NCBI GenBank assembly: GCA_913043035.1
Contig: CAJWMM010000046.1
Location: 1-5,681, forward strand
From: an uncultured Gammaproteobacteria bacterium
Lineage (GTDB): Bacteria > Pseudomonadota > Gammaproteobacteria > GCA-002705445 > GCA-002716945
DNA: 5,681 nt
Direction: 5' to 3'
Made by a program: the position numbers and the translations under genes. Of the stretch, positions 1-5,033 are shown piece after piece. Numbering within the stretch: the first letter of the stretch is position 1; the number at the start of each line of letters is the position of its first letter. Under the pieces are notes generated by a model. That model saw only the letters and a list, made by a program, of their open reading frames with translations, was not told the origin of the DNA and searched no databases.

Positions 1-54
1 CCTACGACCTACTGGTCCCAAACCAGCCGCGCTACCAAGCTGCGCTACACCCCG
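1..54 (-). tRNA. tRNA-Pro, anticodon TGG (partial; 3' end outside window)
   Basis: Read on the minus strand, a tRNA 5' portion is visible. It has acceptor strand CGGGGTG (54-48), TA, D-stem GCGC (45-42), D-loop AGCTTGGTA (41-33), D-stem GCGC (32-29) and anticodon stem GCTGG (27-23). The loop TTTGGGA (22-16) is followed by CCAGT (15-11), a five-base variable region (10-6) and the first half of the T-stem, GTAGG (5-1). The anticodon is TGG at 20-18 followed by G37, as expected for the proline tRNA that reads CCA/CCG and other CCN codons. The D-arm and anticodon arm match the E. coli tRNA-Pro(UGG) I recall almost base for base. The T-loop, the 3' acceptor strand and any CCA lie beyond position 1. 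It lies downstream of cysS on the same strand, so it could be co-transcribed or use its own promoter. Confidence 0.95.
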
Positions 55-59
55 TGGTA

Positions 60-76
60 ATATGTATTATACATAT
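60..76. repeat. perfect 17-base palindrome in the tRNA/cysS gap
   Basis: ATATGTAT at 60-67 and ATACATAT at 69-76 are exact reverse complements around a single central T (68). As RNA it could fold into about a six-pair stem with a five-base loop, but with only one G-C pair it would be weak. It contains the candidate -10 box of the tRNA gene on the minus strand, so it could be an operator-like site, a weak hairpin, or simply an AT-rich palindrome. Confidence 0.6.
66..71 (-). promoter_or_regulatory. candidate -10 box of the tRNA-Pro gene
   Basis: On the minus strand, positions 71-66 read TATAAT, a perfect sigma-70 -10 hexamer. It would place the transcription start about five bases before the tRNA 5' end at 54, a normal leader for a tRNA gene. 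At a 17-base spacing the -35 position (94-89) reads TTTTTA, which matches the consensus only weakly. In so AT-rich a sequence the hexamer alone is not strong evidence; the placement is what makes it plausible. The hexamer lies across the centre of the 60-76 palindrome. Confidence 0.4.
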
Positions 77-81
77 ACGGA

Positions 82-98
82 TAGATTTTAAAAATCTA
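82..98. terminator. perfect 17-base palindrome downstream of cysS, possible weak terminator
   Basis: TAGATTTT (82-89) and AAAATCTA (91-98) are exact reverse complements around one central base (90), beginning five bases beyond the cysS stop codon. This is where a terminator hairpin for cysS would be expected on the minus strand. The stem is A/T-dominated, and the bases after it on the minus strand (TCCGTAT) are not a clean U-tract, so it is not a textbook Rho-independent terminator. The palindrome is certain; the terminator role is a guess. Confidence 0.35.
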
Positions 99-103
99 AT
101 AAA

Positions 104-1453
104 TTAAGAATTGGGGTCTAGCTCCCATTCTGTTTGGCCGTTATTATCTTTTAGTGTAACCCCTATTGCAATAAGTTCTTTTCTTATCGCATCAGCTTCT
201 TCATAGCGGCCAGTGTTACGCAACTCATTACGTTTTTGAATTAAATTTTCAATCTTGACAGTAAGTAACTTACTTGGTTCCATACGTTTCAATTGAGTTT
301 GAAAATCAAGCCCAAGAAAAGAGCATGATTGGAGTAATATGGCACTATCTTTGACATTTTTCTTCGCGGATTTCGTAAGGTCAGAGAGATATTTAAATGC
401 TAGAGGTGTATTTATATCATCAGATAATATTTCCTTAATCTCAGTTTGCACTTGCTCATCAGAATTAATCTCTGGGTTTATTGATCCCCTAATTTTATTA
501 ACTAGATTTAAGGCATTATCAAGAGTTCTACTAGTCCAGTTTAAAGGCTGTCGGTAGTGTGCAGATAAGAGCGCAACTCTTATTGTGGCTTTGTCGTTAT
601 TCTTGAATAACTGATTCAGTAAGATGACATTACCCAGTGATTTAGACATTTTTCTCTTATCAACAAGCACAATTCCGTTGTGAAACCAGTGATTGCAATA
701 TTTTTCCCTGCTTATGCAACTACCTTGAGCAATTTCATTTTCATGATGAGGAAATATTAAATCATTCCCACCACCGTGAATATCTAAAGTAGTATCATCA
801 CCTAGAATATCTTTTATCATTGAAGTACATTCTATATGCCAGCCCGGTCTTCCTTTACCCCAGGGGCTTTCCCATCCTGGTGTGTTATCTTCGGAAGGTT
901 TCCATAGAATAAAATCTCTTGAAGATTTCTTGTATGCAGCGTTATCAATTCTTACTCCGTCCAGCATTTCTTCGAGTTTTTTTCCAGATAAGTCTCCATA
1001 ATTATTAAAACTATCTGTGTCAAAAAGAACATGAGAGTCAATAACGTATGCATTACCATTTTTAATGATCTTCTCGATAGTTGAGATTATTTTCGAAATT
1101 GTATCAGTAACTTTTGGCTCATGTGTTGGCTTAAGATTCCCTAAATCAGCCATATTATCATTATAGACTTTTGTATATTTTGAAGTAATCTTATCTATAG
1201 ATATCCCCTCTTCTTTTGATGCCTTAATTATCTTATCGTCTACGTCCGTGATATTTCTTATATATTTTACAGATCCATACTTTGATCTTAGAAGTCTGTA
1301 CAAGATATCTGGGACTATTGCAGCTCTTGCATTACCAATATGTGGGTGACCATATACTGTCGGACCACAAACATACATTGATACGGAATCGCCTGAGATG
1401 GGTTTGATCACTTCTTTTTTTCTAGTTAAAGTATTATATAATTTTATGGTCAT
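104..1453 (-). CDS. cysS: cysteinyl-tRNA synthetase
   Basis: Class I aminoacyl-tRNA synthetase that joins cysteine to tRNA-Cys using ATP in the cytoplasm. The 449-residue protein is complete, near the usual 450-465. The N-terminal Rossmann part carries the HIGH-type motif as HIGN (38-41) within CGPTVYGHPHIGN, and RNITDVDDK (66-74) follows. The zinc site is visible as C29, C209 (in GWHIEC), H236 and E240 (in HHENE). KMSKS is intact at 268-272. The C-terminal helical part ends normally with GVTLKDNNGQTEWEL. The ATG at 1453 fits the family start (M-x-I-x-L-Y-N-T-L-T-R); no Shine-Dalgarno is evident. The phrases HVLFDTDSF, DFILWKPSEDNTPGWESPWG and HYRQPLNWT resemble alphaproteobacterial CysRS more than the E. 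coli or Pseudomonas type, unlike LepB and RecO in the same window. It is divergent from the isomerase gene, as cysS and ppiB are in E. coli. Confidence 0.97.
   Translation of the reverse strand: MTIKLYNTLTRKKEVIKPISGDSVSMYVCGPTVYGHPHIGNARAAIVPDILYRLLRSKYGSVKYIRNITDVDDKIIKASKEEGISIDKITSKYTKVYNDNMADLGNLKPTHEPKVTDTISKIISTIEKIIKNGNAYVIDSHVLFDTDSFNNYGDLSGKKLEEMLDGVRIDNAAYKKSSRDFILWKPSEDNTPGWESPWGKGRPGWHIECTSMIKDILGDDTTLDIHGGGNDLIFPHHENEIAQGSCISREKYCNHWFHNGIVLVDKRKMSKSLGNVILLNQLFKNNDKATIRVALLSAHYRQPLNWTSRTLDNALNLVNKIRGSINPEINSDEQVQTEIKEILSDDINTPLAFKYLSDLTKSAKKNVKDSAILLQSCSFLGLDFQTQLKRMEPSKLLTVKIENLIQKRNELRNTGRYEEADAIRKELIAIGVTLKDNNGQTEWELDPNS
1437..1442 (+). promoter_or_regulatory. candidate -10 box for the isomerase-lpxH unit
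   Basis: TATAAT at 1437-1442 on the plus strand lies 32 bases before the ATG at 1475, inside the first codons of cysS. It would give a leader of about 25 bases. The region 16-19 bases upstream is a T-rich run (1412-1421) with no good -35 hexamer. A weaker alternative, TCAACA (1499-1504) with a 17-base spacer and TATAGC (1522-1527), would serve only the internal TTG start. Neither is decisive. Confidence 0.3.
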
Positions 1454-1474
1454 GCTAGAATATGAATATAAATT

Positions 1475-2071
1475 ATGAGTATTATAAAAAAAACAATTTC
1501 AACATTATTACTTACTATAACTATAGCATTTAGTTATTCATTCAGCAAAAATGTTGAAGCAACAGAAGGAGAAGTAAAATTGGCTATCATACATACAAAT
1601 CAAGGCGAGATAAAAATTAAATTATATGAAAATGAGGCTCCTGAGACTTCAAAAAATTTTATAGAATATGCAAAGAGTGGCAAATATAATGGAACTATTT
1701 TTCATAGAGTTATAGCAGACTTTATGATTCAAGGTGGCGGTCATCTTCCGGATATGTCTGAAATTACTACAAATGCTCCTATAGTCAATGAATCTTCAAA
1801 CAACATTAGCAATACAAAAGGCACGATTGCAATGGCTAGAACATCTGATCCACATTCTGCAACATCACAATTCTTTATTAATTTAAAAGATAATAATTTT
1901 CTTGATAAAAGTAAATCACCGGATGGCTATGGTTATTGTGTTTTTGGAGAGGTGATTGAAGGTATCGAGACTGTGGAAAAAATAGGATCAACTCAAACAG
2001 GCAACGTTGGATACTTCTCAGATGTTCCAACTAATACTATCACTATCGATAAAATTGAAATATCTGAATAA
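1475..2071 (+). CDS. ppiB: cyclophilin-type peptidyl-prolyl cis-trans isomerase, apparently exported
   Basis: Cyclophilin that catalyses cis-trans isomerisation of X-Pro bonds in folding proteins. The cyclophilin core runs from about residue 34 to 198. FHRVI (76-80, catalytic Arg78), FMIQGGG (83-89), GTIAMART (116-123) and HSATSQFFINL (127-137) are all intact. From the ATG at 1475 the protein has 198 residues and begins with a signal-peptide-like segment: K5-K6, a hydrophobic stretch 8-23, and a plausible signal peptidase I site after VEA (27-29). That predicts a periplasmic protein. However, the gene sits where cytoplasmic PpiB sits in E. coli, next to lpxH and divergent from cysS. Its C-terminal half (GYGYCVFGEV, TGNVG, SDVP) is also closer to PpiB than to periplasmic PpiA. 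A start at TTG 1580 with a strong ribosome site would give a 163-residue PpiB-like protein without the signal. The stop overlaps the lpxH ATG by one base. The family call is certain; the location and the A/B assignment are not. Confidence 0.92.
   Translation: MSIIKKTISTLLLTITIAFSYSFSKNVEATEGEVKLAIIHTNQGEIKIKLYENEAPETSKNFIEYAKSGKYNGTIFHRVIADFMIQGGGHLPDMSEITTNAPIVNESSNNISNTKGTIAMARTSDPHSATSQFFINLKDNNFLDKSKSPDGYGYCVFGEVIEGIETVEKIGSTQTGNVGYFSDVPTNTITIDKIEISE
1481..1486 (-). promoter_or_regulatory. candidate -10 box for cysS
   Basis: Positions 1486-1481 on the minus strand read TATAAT, 27 bases before the cysS ATG, giving a leader of about 20 bases. No convincing -35 hexamer lies 16-18 bases upstream. 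The box falls inside codons 3-4 of the isomerase frame if that gene starts at 1475, and in open intergenic space if it starts at the TTG at 1580. The placement is sensible, but TATAAT is common by chance in this base composition. Confidence 0.35.
1566..1582 (+). promoter_or_regulatory. Shine-Dalgarno and possible internal TTG start of the isomerase
   Basis: AAGGAG at 1566-1571 is followed, after 8 bases, by an in-frame TTG at 1580-1582, codon 36 of the long frame. I see no comparably strong ribosome-binding site ahead of any other start in the window, and none before the ATG at 1475. Starting here gives MAIIHTNQGEI, which aligns with the N-terminus of E. coli PpiB as I recall it (MVTFHTNHGDI). 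The site could be the real start, a second start making a cytosolic form, or a coincidence of the Glu-Gly-Glu codons. Confidence 0.45.
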
Positions 2072-2793
2072 TGGAAAGTATTTTTATCTCTGATTTACAT
2101 CTTGATAAAACTAGACCTAGTGCCGTTAATCATTTCATGGAGTTCATCAGAGATCGATTACCGACTATGGAGAATTTATACATATTGGGCGATTTTGTTG
2201 AGTCTTGGGTAGGTGATGATGATCCAGCAGATGGAGTCATAGATGCTTTTGAGATCATAAAGTCAATTTCTAAGAAAACTAAAATATATTTTATGCATGG
2301 AAATCGTGATTTCATGATTTCATCTAATATCTGTAATAAATATGGCATGGAGTTAATTGAAGATCCCACATTGGTCAAACTATACAACAAAAGAGTTTTA
2401 TTAATGCACGGTGATACTCTATGCATTGATGATCTAAAATATCAAGAATTTCGTCAGTTAGTCAGAGACAAATCTTGGCAAAAACAGATGATGCAAAAAT
2501 CACTTGAAGAGCGATTAATGATAGCTGATACACTTAGGAATAAAAGTATGCATGAAACTACAAATAAAGAAGAATTTATTATGGATGTAAATGAAGAGGA
2601 AGTTAAAAAATGCTTCATAAAATCAGATGCAGAAATAATTATTCATGGCCATACTCATAGACCGATGGTGCATGAAGTAGAAATAGGCAAGCGAAAACAT
2701 AAAAGAGTCGTGTTAGGTGACTGGGGCTCAAAAAGTCATGTTCTTATTCTTAGTAAAAAAATTTTAGAGCTCCAAGAAATTCAACTCAAATAA
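2071..2793 (+). CDS. lpxH: UDP-2,3-diacylglucosamine diphosphatase (lipid A synthesis)
   Basis: Calcineurin-like metallophosphoesterase that hydrolyses UDP-2,3-diacylglucosamine to lipid X and UMP, the fourth step of the lipid A pathway, at the inner face of the cytoplasmic membrane. It has 240 residues, the usual length. The metal-binding signature is complete: D8 and H10 (SDLHLD), D41 (GDFVESW), N78 (HGNRD), H113 (MHGD), and H194 and H196 (HGHTHRP). These positions match those I recall for E. coli LpxH within one residue. The C-terminal RVVLGDWGS corresponds to the family's conserved end. The residues between (about 120-185) form the helical lid. The ATG overlaps the isomerase stop (TAATG at 2069-2073), so translation is probably coupled; no separate ribosome site is clear. 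LpxH is typical of gamma- and betaproteobacteria, whereas most alphaproteobacteria use the unrelated LpxI. Confidence 0.97.
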   Translation: MESIFISDLHLDKTRPSAVNHFMEFIRDRLPTMENLYILGDFVESWVGDDDPADGVIDAFEIIKSISKKTKIYFMHGNRDFMISSNICNKYGMELIEDPTLVKLYNKRVLLMHGDTLCIDDLKYQEFRQLVRDKSWQKQMMQKSLEERLMIADTLRNKSMHETTNKEEFIMDVNEEEVKKCFIKSDAEIIIHGHTHRPMVHEVEIGKRKHKRVVLGDWGSKSHVLILSKKILELQEIQLK

Positions 2794-2794
2794 C

Positions 2795-2823
2795 ATTATT
2801 AAATAATATCAAAACTTTTGATA
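2795..2823. terminator. paired palindromes at the lpxH/recO convergence, possible two-way terminator
   Basis: Two inverted repeats abut here. ATTATT/AATAAT (2795-2800 and 2802-2807) is A/T only. TATCAAAA/TTTTGATA (2807-2814 and 2816-2823) is a perfect 17-base palindrome with a single central C. They start two bases after the lpxH stop codon and include the last codons of recO. On the plus strand the second stem is followed by CTTTTAG, and on the minus strand by ATTATTTAAT, so either direction has some T after the stem. As hairpins they are weak, with one G-C pair in the longer one. The inverted repeats are certain; terminator function is inferred from position. Confidence 0.4.
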
Positions 2824-3470
2824 CTTTTAGGATTAGCAATATTAACTATAATATCTTTTGTAATCATGCGAACTACTCCTCTCTCTTGAATAGAATTAAT
2901 ATCAAAGTTTAATACCAATTTAAGGTCTTTGCCTGATATTTTATAGCCTTGATAATAATTATTTGTTTGTTTAAATCCTACAAGTTTATCGTAATAAAAA
3001 ATATAGTTATCTTCGATTGAAGATATTGGGATTTCAGAGGTTACTGCATATCCTAAATTTTTTAATAGTAGAAGCTCAAATCCAATTATAACACTATCAT
3101 GATGATCATCGGTAGAGCTCATATAAGAGATATAGTTATGATAAAAATTAAATAAGGTTTTTTGCGGTTGATTTTTAGGTACCAATCTGTATATAAGCTC
3201 ATTGAAATAAACAATTAATAAAATATATTTTTTTTTAATTATATATGGCTTACTTAATTCGTATTTTATTAGCGATGGCAGATTAGCTTTAGAGGTTCCT
3301 ATTATAAATTCTCTAGACGGCTGGAGTTGCGAGACATCTTTGCGTTTCTTGGCTCCTTTTAGTATAGTCGAAATCAAGCCATTTTCTTCAGTCAAAAAAT
3401 CAAATATAGTACTCGTCTCTCCAAATGATCTAGAGTGAATTATAAACGCTCTATCTGTAATCCCAGTCAA
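2799..3470 (-). CDS. recO: DNA repair protein RecO
   Basis: Recombination mediator that, with RecR, helps load RecA on SSB-coated single-stranded DNA and anneals strands during gap repair. It has 223 residues, slightly short for the family (about 230-245). The N-terminal OB-fold (about 1-80) opens with RAFIIHSRSFGETS (7-20) and has KGAKK (38-42). The helical part carries YFNELIYRLVP (88-98) and FELLLLKNLGY (131-141), matching the gammaproteobacterial pattern. The C-terminus stops about ten residues earlier than E. coli RecO. The start is TTG at 3470: it aligns with the E. coli N-terminus, and no ATG or GTG lies between the upstream in-frame TAG (3500-3498) and this codon. The TTG overlaps the era TGA (TTGA, 3470-3467), so translation is probably coupled. 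A T9 run (3228-3236) lies inside. The family is divergent, but the identification is firm from motifs and operon position. Confidence 0.92.
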   Translation of the reverse strand: MTGITDRAFIIHSRSFGETSTIFDFLTEENGLISTILKGAKKRKDVSQLQPSREFIIGTSKANLPSLIKYELSKPYIIKKKYILLIVYFNELIYRLVPKNQPQKTLFNFYHNYISYMSSTDDHHDSVIIGFELLLLKNLGYAVTSEIPISSIEDNYIFYYDKLVGFKQTNNYYQGYKISGKDLKLVLNFDINSIQERGVVRMITKDIIVNIANPKSIKSFDII

Positions 3471-4342
3471 TTTATGTACCCTAAGTTTTTTAGGAAGCTA
3501 TAATCATTCTTCCAGTTTTTTTTGATTTTAACTGTTAAATCTAAAAATATTTTTGTAGAGAAAATTTCTTCGAGTTTATATCTTGCATTTGTTCCTATTT
3601 GCTTGATGTGACTCCCAGACTCACCTATAACTATTTTTTTTTGGTTGATCTTTTCTACATATATAATCCCGTGAATCTTAATAAGATTTTCACTTTTAGT
3701 AATTCTATCAACAATTACTGCACAATCATAAGGTACCTCACCATAAGTTAAGTCGTTTATCTCACCTCTAATGATTTCTTGTACGAAAATAGCATCTATG
3801 TCATTCTGTGTTTTAATCTCATGCTGACAATCCGACTCTTTTGCTAGGGCTTTTATATAACTTATTAGTTTTTGAAGACCGTCTGCTGTCTTAACTGATA
3901 CGGAAAAAATTGGATGGTTATATGATTTCTTGAGAGTGTTAATTGTCTTGATAAGAGCATTTTTAGTGAGTAAGTCAATTTTATTTATCACTATGATAAC
4001 TCTTTTTTTCATTATCTCCGCTGACTCAATTATGGATTTATCCAAATATGATATTTTTTTGCTTGCATCAAGAATAATTATCAACACATCTACTTTATCA
4101 AGTGGACGCAAGAAAGATTTTTTCATTAATACTGATAGTAAACTTTTATCAAACACGCTCACCCCAGGTGTATCGTATATTGAGATATTTACGTTATCAG
4201 TTACTACTGAAGATTGTATGTTAATACGTGTCGTTTGAGATTTTTTATTTACACTACTTACATATGAATCACAAAGGTAATTCATCATTGATGATTTGCC
4301 AACATTACTCTGACCCGTTATGACTATTTTTATTCTTTTCAT
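3467..4342 (-). CDS. era: GTPase Era (30S ribosome assembly)
   Basis: Essential GTPase that binds the 3' end of 16S rRNA and checks 30S subunit maturation. It has 291 residues, close to the usual 295-300. The GTPase domain shows G1 GQSNVGKS (10-17), the switch I motif QTTR (36-39), G3 DTPG (57-60) and G4 NKID (120-123). G5 is altered: SVK (149-151) where SAK-like residues are usual. The linker has EVPYD (202-206). The C-terminal KH domain has its GxxG loop as GESG (240-243), then IKQIGTNAR, and ends with KKNW and LGYIN as in the family. The ATG at 4342 is the only possible start, because an in-frame TGA (4351-4349) lies two codons upstream. The gene therefore begins 38 bases inside rnc, which suggests coupled translation. 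Two A/T runs (3516-3523 and 3634-3642) lie in the KH half. Confidence 0.96.
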   Translation of the reverse strand: MKRIKIVITGQSNVGKSSMMNYLCDSYVSSVNKKSQTTRINIQSSVVTDNVNISIYDTPGVSVFDKSLLSVLMKKSFLRPLDKVDVLIIILDASKKISYLDKSIIESAEIMKKRVIIVINKIDLLTKNALIKTINTLKKSYNHPIFSVSVKTADGLQKLISYIKALAKESDCQHEIKTQNDIDAIFVQEIIRGEINDLTYGEVPYDCAVIVDRITKSENLIKIHGIIYVEKINQKKIVIGESGSHIKQIGTNARYKLEEIFSTKIFLDLTVKIKKNWKNDYSFLKNLGYIN

Positions 4343-5033
4343 ATCTTTTCAATTTTTCCAATATAGAATTGGAAGTTTTTTTTTGACCATCTTGAACATT
4401 TTTGCAGCGAGACTCTGCTTTTATATTATGCGAAAGCAACTCACATGATACTAAGAATATCGGATTATGATCTATTTTGTTAAGCTTTAACGTTTTATAT
4501 ACAGGTAAATCTATTTTCCTAGCTTGGCAATATTCTTGTAAAAGCGTTTTAGTATCTTTCTTACCTATAGTCTCTTTGAATTCTAAATCCTTCTCTAATA
4601 ATTTTATAACAATTCCCGCAGTTGACTCATAATTGCTATCGAGATAAATTGCACCAATCATGGATTCAAATAGATCTGTTGATATACTAGTTTTAAGATT
4701 ATCATCATTTAACTTAATATTATTTGATCTAACAAAATTTACTAAACCTAGGTTCAAAGATATTTCAGCTAACACATCTTTACTAATGATAGTTTGAATC
4801 TCTCTTGATAAGCTCCCCTCGTTTGCATTTTCATACTGAGAATATAGATAATGTGTAATTACTAACCTTATTATTGCATCACCAAGGAGCTCGAGTCTCT
4901 CATAATTGATGTTGCTCTTACTTTTATGAGTGAAAGCTCTAGATAATAATTGCTCATTTTTGAACTTATAATGAATAGTTTTCTCTATAAATGAGGTTAA
5001 GTTACTTGTTTGATTGCAAATCTCTTTACTCAT
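4305..5033 (-). CDS. rnc: ribonuclease III
   Basis: Double-strand-specific endoribonuclease that processes the rRNA precursor and some mRNAs, acting as a dimer with Mg2+. It has 242 residues, slightly longer than the E. coli enzyme (226). The nuclease domain (about 12-150) carries the signature ERLELLGD (45-52). The acidic residues E45, E48, D52, E72 (in EGSLSRE), D120 and E123 (STDLFESMIGAIYLD) fit the catalytic set. The dsRNA-binding domain begins near 160 (DTKTLLQEYCQARKIDLPVY). Its last helix (about 212-228) lacks the usual basic KKxAE pattern and reads VQDGQKKT. A 14-residue charged tail, K/N/S-rich and ending in SHNGSE, follows. The ATG overlaps the lepB TGA (ATGA, 5033-5030), and the 3' end overlaps era by 38 bases. 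The gene order lepB-rnc-era-recO is conserved in proteobacteria. Confidence 0.96.
   Translation of the reverse strand: MSKEICNQTSNLTSFIEKTIHYKFKNEQLLSRAFTHKSKSNINYERLELLGDAIIRLVITHYLYSQYENANEGSLSREIQTIISKDVLAEISLNLGLVNFVRSNNIKLNDDNLKTSISTDLFESMIGAIYLDSNYESTAGIVIKLLEKDLEFKETIGKKDTKTLLQEYCQARKIDLPVYKTLKLNKIDHNPIFLVSCELLSHNIKAESRCKNVQDGQKKTSNSILEKLKRYEKNKNSHNGSE

Noticed and set aside
339..557. 72-codon open frame on the plus strand
   Set aside because: It lies wholly inside cysS on the opposite strand, shows no recognisable domain, and cysS is intact there.
2130..2426. 98-codon open frame on the minus strand
   Set aside because: It is antisense to the conserved metal-binding half of lpxH; the protein has no recognisable features.
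3930..4238. 102-codon hydrophobic open frame on the plus strand
   Set aside because: It is antisense to the era GTPase domain; its hydrophobic look comes from reading AT-rich codons backwards.
4305..4384. possible frameshift in the rnc 3' end at the T9 run
   Set aside because: The in-frame residues after the run (SNSILEKL) fit the end of the dsRNA-binding domain, so no frame change is needed.
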